This document shows, in pieces, positions 1 to 7,320 of a stretch of DNA of 23,144 bases. The DNA comes from an uncultured Pseudomonas sp. (GTDB lineage Bacteria; Pseudomonadota; Gammaproteobacteria; Pseudomonadales; Pseudomonadaceae). How positions within the stretch are numbered: position 1 is the stretch's first letter; the number at the start of each line of letters is the position of its first letter. Location of the stretch: positions 1-23,144 of the forward strand of contig CAMPJN010000016.1 in assembly GCA_946886875.1 (NCBI GenBank). Direction: 5' to 3'. Both the position numbers and the translations under genes were made by a program. The notes under the pieces were generated by a model that saw only the letters and a program-made list of their open reading frames with translations, was not told the origin of the DNA and searched no databases.

Positions 1-309
1 GGCCGTAACGTGGTGATCCGGCCGCTAGCCTATTGCAACGAGGCCGATATCGAGGCCTACAGCCAGCTCAAGCAGTTCCCTATCATCCCCTGCAACCTCT
101 GCGGCTCCCAGGAAAACCTGCAGCGCCAGGTGGTCAAGGAAATGCTCCAGGAGTGGGAGCGGAAAACCCCTGGGCGCACCGAAATCATGTTCCGCGCCCT
201 GCAGAACGTGGTGCCCTCACAGCTGGCCGACCGCAATCTGTTCGATTTCAAAAGCCTGAAAATCGACGACAACGCCACGCCGCGCTTCGTTAATGTGATG
301 AACCTCTGA
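1..309 (+). CDS. ttcA: TtcA, tRNA 2-thiocytidine(32) synthetase, C-terminal fragment
   Basis: The first 102 codons visible are the C-terminus of a gene that starts before the window; the frame is open from base 1 and stops with TGA at 307-309. The fragment contains CNLCGSQ, the second CxxC motif of TtcA, which with an upstream CxxC pair holds an iron-sulfur cluster, and the family-typical tail [15 protein letters not shown]. TtcA is a cytoplasmic PP-loop ATPase that thiolates cytidine 32 in certain tRNAs. The PP-loop and first CxxC are outside the window. A REP-type hairpin follows the stop codon directly. The assignment rests on motif and tail similarity recalled from the family and is fairly secure despite the truncation. 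Confidence 0.88.
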   Translation, partial: GRNVVIRPLAYCNEADIEAYSQLKQFPIIPCNLCGSQENLQRQVVKEMLQEWERKTPGRTEIMFRALQNVVPSQLADRNLFDFKSLKIDDNATPRFVNVMNL

Positions 310-312
310 CCT

Positions 313-396
313 GTAGCCCGGATTTTATCCGGGCTACAACAGCGCGCTGTAGCAGCGGCCTTGGCCGCGATGCTTGCTCCCGCGCTTTAGCGTGGG
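313..396. repeat. REP-type hairpin cluster after ttcA
   Basis: Three palindromes lie in a row. GTAGCCCGGAT (313-323) and ATCCGGGCTAC (327-337) form a perfect 11-bp stem with a TTT loop. GCGGCC-TT-GGCCGC (355-368) sits in a GTAGCAGCGGCC context typical of Pseudomonas REPs. CCCGCGCT-TT-AGCGTGGG (379-396) pairs 7 of 8. There is no T-run, so this looks like a repetitive extragenic palindrome cluster rather than a classical terminator, though it may stabilise or end the ttcA transcript. Confidence 0.8.
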
Positions 397-434
397 CACG
401 AAATGATCTGCGAAAGATTCCGTAAGGACAGCCC

Positions 435-1106
435 ATGCGCGACTACAAATGGCTCCATGAGTATTGCCTGAACCGCTTCGGCTCGGCCGAGACCTTGGAG
501 GCGCGCTTGCCGCAGCCGCGCACTGCGGATGAGCTGCGCGCCCTGAGTGACGATCGTTATCTGTCGCTGCTGAGTCTGCGGATCTTTCGCGCCGGCCTCA
601 AGCACAGTCTGGTCGACGCCAAATGGCCAGCTTTCGAGGAGGTCTTCTTCGGTTTCGATCCGGAAAAGGTCGTGCTGATGGGCGCCGAGCGCCTGGAAAA
701 TCTGATGCAGGATGCACGCATCATTCGCCACCTGGGCAAACTCAAAAGCGTGCCGCGCAATGCCCAATTCATCCTCGATGTGGCCAGGGAGAAGGGTAGT
801 TTTGGCGCATTGATCGCCGACTGGCCGGTGACCGATATCGTCGGCCTGTGGCACTACCTGGCCAAGCAGGGCAGCCAGCTCGGTGGCTTGTCCGCCCCGC
901 GCTTTCTGCGCATGGTTGGCAAGGACACCTTTATTCCCAGCGACGACATGGTCGCCGCGCTCAAAGCGCAGAAGATCATCGACAAGGCACCGACCAGCCA
1001 GCGCGACCGCGCCGCCGTGCAGGCGGCATTCAACCAATGGCACGAACAAAGTGGCCGACCTTTGTGTCAGTTATCGGTGATGCTGGCGCATACGGTTAAC
1101 CACTAA
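435..1106 (+). CDS. Divergent DNA-3-methyladenine glycosylase I (Tag)-like protein
   Basis: A 223-aa cytoplasmic protein starting at ATG 435 with AAGGAC (424-429) as ribosome binding site. Residues 41-115 align with the core of E. coli Tag: RYLSLLSLRIFRAGLKHSLV, then FFGFDPEKV, then ENLMQDARIIRHLGKLKSVPRNA, matching the Tag blocks around GQQAGLSW, FDPVKVA and LVQDAGIIRHRGKI. Tag excises 3-methyladenine from alkylated DNA. Key Tag residues differ here. The position of catalytic Glu38 is Arg49, Trp46 is His57, the N-terminal zinc-ligand region with DNEWG is absent, and the C-terminal HVVGCCC block is replaced by CQLSVMLAHTVNH. It therefore belongs to a distant Tag branch, and activity on 3-methyladenine cannot be assumed. 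It stands alone between repeats, with no clear operon partner. Confidence 0.72.
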   Translation: MRDYKWLHEYCLNRFGSAETLEARLPQPRTADELRALSDDRYLSLLSLRIFRAGLKHSLVDAKWPAFEEVFFGFDPEKVVLMGAERLENLMQDARIIRHLGKLKSVPRNAQFILDVAREKGSFGALIADWPVTDIVGLWHYLAKQGSQLGGLSAPRFLRMVGKDTFIPSDDMVAALKAQKIIDKAPTSQRDRAAVQAAFNQWHEQSGRPLCQLSVMLAHTVNH

Positions 1107-1108
1107 CT

Positions 1109-1244
1109 GGCCGTTGAAAAACGTAGGCGAGGCAGCCAGTGCAAGGCAAAAACAGGCGAGGACGCGGAGTTTACGAGCTGTAAATGAGCAGTCCGAGCCT
1201 GTTTTTAACGCAGCAATGGCAACGTAGGTAGTTTTTCAACAGCC
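1109..1244. repeat. 136-bp MITE-like palindromic element, copy A
   Basis: Terminal inverted repeats GGCCGTTGAAAAAC (1109-1122) and GTTTTTCAACAGCC (1231-1244) match 13 of 14. Nested inside are GCCAGTGC/GCAATGGC (1134-1141/1213-1220, 7 of 8), AAAAACAGGC/GCCTGTTTTT (1148-1157/1197-1206, perfect) and TTTAC/GTAAA (1170-1174/1180-1184, perfect). The whole element can fold as one long imperfect hairpin. A second, inverted copy with a different centre lies at 15794-15971. It has no coding capacity and fills the gap between the Tag-like gene and the sirtuin gene. Confidence 0.85.
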
Positions 1245-1274
1245 TGTTAACAGGCTGGCAAATCGGAGGCTGGA

Positions 1275-2030
1275 ATGGAGCAGATTGAACGTGTCGCCCA
1301 GGCCATCGCGCAAGCCGAGCGCATTCTGATCATTACCGGTGCCGGCCTTTCCGCCGATTCGGGTCTGCCGACCTACCGCGGTTTGGGGGGCTTGTATAAC
1401 GGCCATACCGATGAGGGCTTGCCGATCGAGGCGGCGCTTTCCGGTCCCATGCTGCAGCGCGACCCGGCGCTGTGCTGGAAATACCTGGCGGAGCTGGGCA
1501 AAGCCTGTCTCGGTGCCGAGGCTAATGCTGGGCACCAGGCGATTGCCGAGTTGCAACGGCGCAAACCCGAGTGTTGGCTGCTGACCCAGAATATAGATGG
1601 CTACCACCGCGCGGCCGGTAGCCCGCCGCAGCGTCTGATCGAGATTCATGGCGAACTGGCGCCGCTGTATTGCCAATCCTGCGGCGCCGTCGATCCACAG
1701 TTGGCCGAGCACCTGAGCCGGCCGTTGCCGCCCAAGTGCAAGCAGTGTGGCGGCATTCTTCGGCCACCTGTGGTGTTGTTCGAGGAAATGCTGCCCGAAC
1801 AAGCCATAGGCACGCTCTATAGCGAATTGCGTAAAGGCTTTGCGGTGGTGCTGAGCATTGGCACCAGTTCGAGCTTCCCGTACATCGTCGAGCCTGTGCT
1901 GCGTACCCGCCAGGCCGGCGGCTTTACTGCGGAAATAAATCCGACCCGCACCGACCTGAGCGATGTCGTGGATGTGCATCTGCAGGGGCGGGCCTTAGAT
2001 GTTTTGCCGCAACTACTGCGTCACATCTAA
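1275..2030 (+). CDS. Sir2-family NAD-dependent protein deacetylase
   Basis: A 251-aa cytoplasmic sirtuin that uses NAD+ to remove acyl groups from lysines. Visible motifs in order: NAD-binding GAGLSADSG (22-30), TQNIDGYH (104-111), catalytic His125 in IEIHGEL, a four-cysteine zinc site (Cys133, Cys136, Cys155, Cys158), RPPVVLFEE (163-171) and GTSSSFPY (196-203). The start at ATG 1275 has a strong GGAGG at 1265-1269. The YxxR pair that marks CobB/SIRT5-type desuccinylases is not seen at the expected place (region WKYLAELGK, 68-76), which suggests it is not a class III enzyme, so I do not call it cobB. The gene follows palindromic element A and precedes the lipoprotein pair. Family assignment is secure; substrates are unknown. 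Confidence 0.92.
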   Translation: MEQIERVAQAIAQAERILIITGAGLSADSGLPTYRGLGGLYNGHTDEGLPIEAALSGPMLQRDPALCWKYLAELGKACLGAEANAGHQAIAELQRRKPECWLLTQNIDGYHRAAGSPPQRLIEIHGELAPLYCQSCGAVDPQLAEHLSRPLPPKCKQCGGILRPPVVLFEEMLPEQAIGTLYSELRKGFAVVLSIGTSSSFPYIVEPVLRTRQAGGFTAEINPTRTDLSDVVDVHLQGRALDVLPQLLRHI

Positions 2031-2107
2031 CGCCATAGAATTTGCAAATGACCGTCATGGAAGGCATAGTCGCCGCTCTTATTTAGCTTTCCGACACGGT
2101 CGTGCCC

Positions 2108-2722
2108 ATGCTCAAACGCCTTGCACCCCTCGTGCCCCTAGCACTTATCCTGGTTTTGGCCGCCTGTGCCAGCCATGCGCCACAGCCGGAGTTGGCAACC
2201 CAGCCCGCCCTGTTCTCCTCGACAGAGCTTGCCGAGTTTGATGAACAAGCCAAAGAATCCGCCCTCGGCGACTTCACTGAAGAAAAATCCTACAAACTGC
2301 CGCAACTGGCCGACAGCATCCTGTCTCACGGCCTGTCGCTGGTTGGCACGCGCTATCGCTTTGGTGGCGGTTCGGTGAGTTCCGGTTTCGATTGCAGCGG
2401 TTTTATCGGCTACCTGTTCAAAGAAGAAGCCGGCATGCAACTGCCGCGCTCGACCCGCGACATGATCAATATCGATGCGCCGCTGGTGGCTCGTGCCGAG
2501 CTCAAGCCGGGCGATCTGCTGTTCTTCAGCACCAACGGTCGTGGTCGCGTCAGCCATGCTGGAATCTACTTGGGCGACGATCAGTTCATCCATTCCTCCA
2601 GCAGCCGCAGCGGTGGGGTGCGGGTCGATAGCCTGGAAGATCGTTACTGGAATCGTACTTTTATCGAAGCCAAACGAGCCCTGGCCTTGGCCCCAGCATC
2701 GCCGCTCGCACGCCATCCTTGA
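2108..2722 (+). CDS. NlpC/P60 lipoprotein, MepS-like peptidoglycan endopeptidase (first of tandem pair)
   Basis: A 204-aa lipoprotein from ATG 2108; an in-frame GTG lies two codons upstream at 2102. I prefer the ATG because it gives a compact signal peptide MLKRLAPLVPLALILVLAAC with lipobox LAAC and lipidated Cys20. The NlpC/P60 domain covers about residues 70-190: nucleophile Cys96 in GFDCSGF, His150 in SHAGIY and His162 in FIHSS form the triad. Such enzymes cut peptide cross-links in the periplasm during wall growth. It resembles the P. aeruginosa PA1198/PA1199 pair, reported as substrates of the CtpA-LbcA protease (recalled, not checked). No clear Shine-Dalgarno is visible. A linker of about 50 residues separates the lipid anchor from the domain, longer than in the second copy. 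Confidence 0.9.
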   Translation: MLKRLAPLVPLALILVLAACASHAPQPELATQPALFSSTELAEFDEQAKESALGDFTEEKSYKLPQLADSILSHGLSLVGTRYRFGGGSVSSGFDCSGFIGYLFKEEAGMQLPRSTRDMINIDAPLVARAELKPGDLLFFSTNGRGRVSHAGIYLGDDQFIHSSSSRSGGVRVDSLEDRYWNRTFIEAKRALALAPASPLARHP

Positions 2723-2808
2723 GCCATTGAGCGGAGTCGGGGATTAGCGGCGAAGCGCACATTCCGCGCATCTCGATAGTTTTCAATAACCTGCCATGCA
2801 TACCTAAA

Positions 2809-2830
2809 GCTTGCACTGCGATGTGCAAGC
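2809..2830. promoter_or_regulatory. Perfect 8-bp inverted repeat upstream of second lipoprotein gene
   Basis: GCTTGCAC (2809-2816), loop TGCGAT, GTGCAAGC (2823-2830). It lies in the 148-bp gap between the two lipoprotein genes, 40 bp before the second start. No T-run follows. It could be an operator or a 5'-UTR hairpin of the second gene; which of these is not decided by the sequence. Confidence 0.45.
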
Positions 2831-2870
2831 CGGCAGAGTAGAGCGCATCCCGGCTCAGGATCGCTCGTCC

Positions 2871-3392
2871 ATGACCGCCATTACCCGCATTGCCCTGCTG
2901 TTACTCGCCGCGCTGCTCAGCGCCTGCGCGGGGCAGGCACCGGCTCCAGCCCCCCAACCCTATGTGCAAACGCCCAGCAGTTACCGCGGCGGCGCCGAAG
3001 ATGTGTTGTTCCGCGCCTTGGGGCTGGTCGGCACGCCTTATCGCTATGGTGGCAATACCCCGGCCGGTGGTTTCGATTGCAGCGGTTTGATCGGTTTCGT
3101 ATATCGCGATGCTGCTGGCATCAGCCTGCCGCGTTCGACCCGCGAATTGATCGGCATGCGTGCGCCCAATGTGGGGCGCGATGCGCTACAAAGCGGCGAT
3201 CTGCTGTTTTTCGCCACCAGTGGTGGGCGTAAGGTCAGCCATGCCGGTATCTATGTCGGCGAAGGGCGTTTCGTGCATGCGCCGTCCAGCGGTGGCACCG
3301 TGCGTCTGGATAGCTTGAGCAACACCTACTGGCAGCGCAGCTACCTGCATGCCAAGCGGGTATTCAGCGCGGACCTGGCCAGCAACCCCTGA
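2871..3392 (+). CDS. NlpC/P60 lipoprotein, MepS-like peptidoglycan endopeptidase (second of tandem pair)
   Basis: A 173-aa lipoprotein from ATG 2871, chosen because it opens a proper signal peptide MTAITRIALLLLAALLSAC with lipobox LSAC (Cys19); an in-frame ATG at 2811 would add 20 residues unlike a signal peptide. AGGAT at 2857-2861 is a modest ribosome binding site. The NlpC/P60 domain occupies about residues 43-165 with Cys70 (FDCSGL), His124 (SHAGIY) and His136 (FVHAP). It is clearly paralogous to the preceding gene (shared GTPYRYGG-like, LPRSTRE, SGDLLFF and YWQRSY blocks) but has a much shorter linker after the lipidated Cys, so the two may reach different depths of the wall. It ends 15 bp from the convergent oxidoreductase gene, with no visible terminator between. 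Confidence 0.92.
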   Translation: MTAITRIALLLLAALLSACAGQAPAPAPQPYVQTPSSYRGGAEDVLFRALGLVGTPYRYGGNTPAGGFDCSGLIGFVYRDAAGISLPRSTRELIGMRAPNVGRDALQSGDLLFFATSGGRKVSHAGIYVGEGRFVHAPSSGGTVRLDSLSNTYWQRSYLHAKRVFSADLASNP

Positions 3393-3407
3393 TCCAACCA
3401 TTGCCAA

Positions 3408-4025
3408 TTACGCCCGGCTGCCGAGGTTCTCGGCGCGGCGCAGCCAGTTTTGCCGTTGCTCCTCGGAGGAGGGGCGTACTGGAGCGAATTCGCTCAGGCG
3501 ACGGGTTTTGATGCCGCTAAAGCCGAGGATGGTGCGGGTCATCTGCCGGTGTGCCGGTGCGCCGTAGATCCAGCGGAAGTACCAGGGTGGTGTGTCCATG
3601 GTCACCAACAAGTCGGCCGTGCGGCCGCTGAGCAGTTTGTCCCAGAGTTGCGAGCGGTTGCGGTACTTGAAGGCGAAGCCGGGCAGGAAGGTGCGGTCGA
3701 AGAAGCCCTTGAGCAAAGCGGGAATGCCACCCCACCAGACCGGGTAGACGAATACCAGGTGCTCAGCCCAGTGAATCTGCCGCTGGGCTTCGAGCAAGTC
3801 CGGTTCGAGAACCTGGCTCTGTTCGTAGCCGCCGCGCAGAATCGGGTCGAAAGTCATTTCGCCGAGCTTCAGCTGCCGTACCACATGGCCTTTATCGCGT
3901 GCGCCTTGGGCATAGGCTTCACCCAGGGCATTGCACAGGCTGGTGTTCTTCGGTGTGCCGAGAATCATCAGGATGCGCTTGCCGTCGCCTTCGATTGGCG
4001 TCGCGCCGCTTTTCGTTTCGCTCAT
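3408..4025 (-). CDS. NAD(P)H dehydrogenase (quinone)-type flavodoxin-fold oxidoreductase
   Basis: A 205-aa cytoplasmic flavoprotein of the NQO/MdaB/KefF family. After a 16-residue polar N-terminal tail, residues 17-30 (KRILMILGTPKNTS) form the first beta strand and the FMN/FAD phosphate loop. YPVWWGGIPALLKGFFDR (94-111) and FLPGFAF (113-119) are hallmarks of the family, and MDTPPWYFRWIYG (143-155) is the usual isoalloxazine-side loop. Such enzymes reduce quinones or other electrophiles by two-electron transfer. The ATG at 4025 lies 2 bp after the fumC stop, so it is translated from the fumC message, with TAAGG overlapping that stop. Why a quinone reductase is coupled to fumarase is unknown; both could help redox balance. 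Physiological substrate not determined. Confidence 0.88.
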   Translation of the reverse strand: MSETKSGATPIEGDGKRILMILGTPKNTSLCNALGEAYAQGARDKGHVVRQLKLGEMTFDPILRGGYEQSQVLEPDLLEAQRQIHWAEHLVFVYPVWWGGIPALLKGFFDRTFLPGFAFKYRNRSQLWDKLLSGRTADLLVTMDTPPWYFRWIYGAPAHRQMTRTILGFSGIKTRRLSEFAPVRPSSEEQRQNWLRRAENLGSRA

Positions 4026-4027
4026 CC

Positions 4028-5413
4028 TTACTTCGCTCCTAACATGGTTTCCGGGCGTACCCAGGTGTCGAATTGCTCGTCGGTCAGATAGCCGAGGGCC
4101 AAGGCGGCGGCGCGCAAGGTGAGGCCTTCCGCGTAGGCTTTTTTGGCGATTTCCGCGGCTTTGTCGTAACCGATATGCGGGTTCAGTGCAGTGACCAGCA
4201 TCAGGCCGCGCTCCAGGTGCGCGGCCATCTGTTGACCGTCGGGCTGCATGCCGGCGATGCAATGCTGCTGGAAGTTGCGACAGCCATCGGCCAACAGTCG
4301 AATCGACTGCAGCACGTTGTAGATGATTACCGGCTTGAACACGTTGAGTTGCAGATGGCCCTGGCTGGCGGCGAAGCCGATGGTGACGTCGTTGCCCATG
4401 ACCTGGCAGGCGAGCATCGACAGCGCCTCGCATTGGGTCGGGTTGACCTTGCCCGGCATGATCGAGCTGCCCGGCTCGTTGGCCGGCAGGCGTACTTCGG
4501 CAAAGCCGGCGCGTGGGCCGGAGCCGAGCAGGCGCAGGTCATTGGCGATTTTGCTCAGGGCCACGGCCAGGGTTTTCAAGGCGCCAGACAGGCTGGTCAG
4601 CGGCTCGTGGCCGGCCAGGGCGGCGAATTTGTTCGGCGCGCTGATCAGCGGCAGACCACTGAGGGCCGCCAGCTCGGCGGCGATGGCTTCGGCAAAACCT
4701 TGAGGGGCGTTGAGTCCGGTACCGACTGCGGTACCACCCTGGGCCAGTTCGCAGACCGCTGGCAGGCTGGCACGGATGGCGCGGTCGGCGTAATCGAGTT
4801 GGGCGACGAAGGCCGACAGCTCCTGGCCAAAGGTGATGGGGGTGGCATCCATCAGGTGCGTGCGCCCGGTTTTCAGCAAGTGGGCATGGCGCTCGGCCTG
4901 CTCGCTCAAGCCGTCGCGCAGCTCCGCCACCGCGGGTAGCAGGTCGTGCAGTACCGCTTGAACCGTGGCGATATGCATGGCGGTGGGAAAGCAGTCGTTG
5001 GAGCTCTGCGCGCGATTGACATGATCATTGGGGTGCACCGGGTTCTTGCCGCCGCGGCCGCCGCCGGCCAGTTCGTTGGCGCGCCCGGCGATTACTTCGT
5101 TGACGTTCATATTGCTTTGCGTGCCGCTGCCGGTTTGCCAGACCACCAGCGGGAATTGATCGTCGTGCTGGCCGGCGAGTATTTCGTCGGCGGCCTGTTC
5201 GATCAGGCGGGCGATGTCCTGGGGCAGGTCGCCGATGCGGTCGTTGACCCGGGCGGCGGCTTTCTTGATCAGCGCCAGGGCGTGCAAGACCGGCAATGGC
5301 ATGCTTTGTTCGCCAATCGCGAAGTTGATCAGCGAGCGTTGGGTTTGTGCGCCCCAATAGGCATTTTCAGGGACTTCGATCGGGCCGAGACTGTCGGTTT
5401 CGATGCGGCTCAT
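4028..5413 (-). CDS. fumC: Class II fumarate hydratase
   Basis: A 461-aa iron-free fumarase that interconverts fumarate and malate in the TCA cycle; cytoplasmic homotetramer. Visible motifs: [13 protein letters not shown] (95-107), [14 protein letters not shown] (127-140), [11 protein letters not shown] with catalytic His186 (182-192), and the superfamily signature [11 protein letters not shown] (315-325) whose Ser317 is the catalytic-loop serine. Length is normal for FumC. The ATG at 5413 is preceded by AGGAGA at good spacing. It is followed after 2 bp by the oxidoreductase gene. Being oxidant- and iron-independent, class II fumarases usually back up the iron-sulfur enzyme under stress (family knowledge). 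From memory this copy corresponds to P. aeruginosa fumC2, judged by its neighbours (DUF2804, DUF2059, bolA). Confidence 0.97.
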   Translation of the reverse strand: MSRIETDSLGPIEVPENAYWGAQTQRSLINFAIGEQSMPLPVLHALALIKKAAARVNDRIGDLPQDIARLIEQAADEILAGQHDDQFPLVVWQTGSGTQSNMNVNEVIAGRANELAGGGRGGKNPVHPNDHVNRAQSSNDCFPTAMHIATVQAVLHDLLPAVAELRDGLSEQAERHAHLLKTGRTHLMDATPITFGQELSAFVAQLDYADRAIRASLPAVCELAQGGTAVGTGLNAPQGFAEAIAAELAALSGLPLISAPNKFAALAGHEPLTSLSGALKTLAVALSKIANDLRLLGSGPRAGFAEVRLPANEPGSSIMPGKVNPTQCEALSMLACQVMGNDVTIGFAASQGHLQLNVFKPVIIYNVLQSIRLLADGCRNFQQHCIAGMQPDGQQMAAHLERGLMLVTALNPHIGYDKAAEIAKKAYAEGLTLRAAALALGYLTDEQFDTWVRPETMLGAK

Positions 5414-5495
5414 GCGGATTCTCCTGGTGCGTTTGCGACAGTTTAGGCTGTTGCAGGCGCTCACTGGTTCAATGACCACTGGGAGATAGGTGCAA

Positions 5496-5511
5496 TCACG
5501 CGGATGCGTGA
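5496..5511 (-). terminator. Small hairpin downstream of the DUF2804 gene
   Basis: TCACGC-GGAT-GCGTGA is a perfect 6-bp stem with a 4-nt loop, 12 bp beyond the DUF2804 stop on the minus strand and 83 bp upstream of fumC. There is no U-run, so it is at most a weak terminator or part of the fumC leader. Confidence 0.3.
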
Positions 5512-5522
5512 ACGCTTCGGTA

Positions 5523-6533
5523 TTACCAGCGAGAGCGGTTCTTGGTGATCCAGCCGAGCGCGGAATCGACCGGTACGCGCTCACCTTTGGGGCCGCGAAG
5601 TACGCCTGAGAATGCACCGAACCACTGCTGCCTATCGGTATACAAGGGGCCGAACGAGGGGCATATGTGATGGATTTGCCGTGGGGTGAAGGTCAAATCG
5701 ACCCGGCTATCGGTACTGCTCAGGCGCCAGGGGGTCATGGCTTTTTGCTGGTCCTGCTCGATCAGCACGGGTTGGTCCAGGTGCTGTAGTTCGCCGCCGA
5801 ACCACAAGGCGTTTTCCGATAGGCCGCTGTGGTCGGTCCAGCCGGAGCCGAAGTTGCCGGCAATACCGCCGGGTGCGGCAAAGGCGGCCCGCAGCCAATG
5901 ACTATGCAATGGCCAGACGCCACGGCCGAAGTCTAGGGCGGCGTAGCTTTGGCTGCTACTGCAGCTGTAATGCTGGTCGCCCAGTTGCACGCTACCGCTG
6001 ACCGGCAGGCCCAATTGTCGGCAGGTGGCGTGGAAGCCGTGCTCGCCAAGTGGGGCAACCAGATTGACCGAATCCATGTGCACTGGGCGCTGGATATCCA
6101 GGGTGACTTGCATGACTTCGCAGCCGATCGCCGGCACCGCGACTGTTATACGCGCGCGCCCCGGATATTCGGCAATGCGAAATTGCAGGCGCGGATGCTC
6201 GAATTCATGGCTGTGTTCGGGCATGTCCGGCAACCCGCAGCCGCGGGCCAGCAAACGCTGCTGGCTATGGGCAACCGATTCGCCGGTGCTCAGGTCGAGG
6301 AAATACACCGCGCCATAGCCCACATAATCGAGGTCGGCCTGGGTCAGGGCGAGCATCCAGTGCGGGGTGACGATGCACCAATGATTCCAGCGTTTGCGTC
6401 GGCCCCAGGTACTGGGTAACACACAGTTCACTCGCGGCCGGCTGGACCAGCCGATGGCCTCTGGATTGAGCCCACCCTGGGCATCGCAGAGTGCAATCGA
6501 TTGGGCCTGCTGAGGATAAGGAAAGCTGGTCAT
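5523..6533 (-). CDS. DUF2804 domain-containing protein
   Basis: A 336-aa protein matching my recollection of DUF2804: repeated Trp/His-rich beta blocks such as [47 protein letters not shown] and [16 protein letters not shown]. No signal peptide or membrane span is evident. The family is uncharacterised; its beta-rich makeup recalls lipocalin-like or hydroxyneurosporene-synthase-like folds, but that is only an impression. I chose ATG 6533 because upstream residues of the open frame (MPALVLGYISG..., CRPAHAAHTW...) look non-native; the ribosome binding site GGACGTG there is weak. The gene is divergent from the DUF2059-bolA pair and lies upstream of fumC on the same strand with a 109-bp gap. Confidence 0.75.
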   Translation of the reverse strand: MTSFPYPQQAQSIALCDAQGGLNPEAIGWSSRPRVNCVLPSTWGRRKRWNHWCIVTPHWMLALTQADLDYVGYGAVYFLDLSTGESVAHSQQRLLARGCGLPDMPEHSHEFEHPRLQFRIAEYPGRARITVAVPAIGCEVMQVTLDIQRPVHMDSVNLVAPLGEHGFHATCRQLGLPVSGSVQLGDQHYSCSSSQSYAALDFGRGVWPLHSHWLRAAFAAPGGIAGNFGSGWTDHSGLSENALWFGGELQHLDQPVLIEQDQQKAMTPWRLSSTDSRVDLTFTPRQIHHICPSFGPLYTDRQQWFGAFSGVLRGPKGERVPVDSALGWITKNRSRW

Positions 6534-6630
6534 CGGACACGTCCATGTGTGTGCTGCATGGGCTGGGCGGCATGCAGGATGTAGGGGGTTGACAGGCATA
6601 GGCCAAAGAGCTTGACCACTGATATAGCCT

Positions 6631-6655
6631 AGAACAAGTGCTGGCATTTTGTTCT
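6631..6655. promoter_or_regulatory. Inverted repeat in the divergent DUF2804/DUF2059 intergenic region
   Basis: AGAACAA (6631-6637) and TTGTTCT (6649-6655) form a perfect 7-bp dyad spaced by 11 nt in an AT-rich part of the 260-bp divergent region. On the plus strand TTT follows. It is a candidate operator for one or both divergent genes, or a short terminator-like hairpin; no binding protein can be named. Confidence 0.35.
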
Positions 6656-6715
6656 TTTAACAGGCAGTGCGCCAGTAGCCAGTAAAAATGTGACCTCGCA
6701 CACGGTAATGCGCGC

Positions 6716-6744
6716 TTGAGTACTGCAAGGGTAGGGCACAAAAT
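6716..6744 (+). promoter_or_regulatory. Predicted sigma-70 promoter of DUF2059-bolA operon
   Basis: TTGAGT (6716-6721, 4 of 6 to TTGACA), a 17-bp spacer and CAAAAT (6739-6744, 4 of 6 to TATAAT) lie about 50 bp before the DUF2059 start. The spacing is ideal, the hexamers moderate. Inferred only from consensus. Confidence 0.4.
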
Positions 6745-6793
6745 GCTCGGCCCTGAGGTCGTACCTACTCACCCCTTTCTCCTGGAGTTGCGA

Positions 6794-7306
6794 ATGCCCC
6801 GTTTTATTGGCCCCCGTTTTATTGGCATTGGTGCCGCTGTCCTGCTCAGCTGCAGTACCCAGGTGCTGGCCGATGCCAACAGCCATGCCGCCGACGCAGA
6901 ACGCTTCCTGCATCTGGCCCGCGCGGACAAATTGGCAGTGCCTGTGTATGCCCAGGTGCAGCAGATGTTCGCCCAGCGTTTTGCCGAGAGTCAGGCGCCG
7001 AAAAGCAAGCAGGCCCTGTTGGAGAGTTACCAGGCCAAGGCCAATGTCGCACTGGACAATGCGGTCGGCTGGGACAAGATCAAGCCGGACATGGTCAAGC
7101 TCTACACCAGCCATTTCAATGAGCAGGAATTGAAGGATCTGATCGCGTTTTATGAGTCGCCGGTGGGCCAGAAAGTGCTTCTGAAAATGCCCGCCTTGAC
7201 CGCGCAATCTGCACAATTGACGCAAAACAAGCTGGAAAAAGCGGTGCCTGAAGTGAATAAATTATTGGCGGATATGAATGACGAGCTGGGCGTGAAGCAG
7301 CCGTAA
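6794..7306 (+). CDS. Exported DUF2059 domain protein
   Basis: A 170-aa periplasmic protein. ATG 6794 has CTGGAG (6782-6787) at proper spacing. The signal peptide MPRFIGPRFIGIGAAVLLSC...QVLA likely ends after residue 26. The mature part is helical and carries the DUF2059 pattern: AERFLHLARADKLA, YAQVQQMFAQRF, then DMVKLYTSHFNEQELKDLIAFYESPVGQKVL (family block 'F..eEl..l..Fy.sp.G.k'). Function unknown. The first codons contain a perfect in-frame 15-bp tandem duplication (6797-6811 and 6812-6826) that encodes PRFIG twice. bolA begins 14 bp after its stop, so the two are probably cotranscribed from the promoter near 6716. Confidence 0.85.
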   Translation: MPRFIGPRFIGIGAAVLLSCSTQVLADANSHAADAERFLHLARADKLAVPVYAQVQQMFAQRFAESQAPKSKQALLESYQAKANVALDNAVGWDKIKPDMVKLYTSHFNEQELKDLIAFYESPVGQKVLLKMPALTAQSAQLTQNKLEKAVPEVNKLLADMNDELGVKQP

Positions 7307-7320
7307 CCGGAGTGACACCG

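Noticed and set aside
4073..4939. Long plus-strand open frame opposite fumC
   Set aside because: It is antisense to a fully convincing fumarase, has low-complexity Gly/Gln/Val composition typical of high-GC shadow frames, and has no ribosome binding site.
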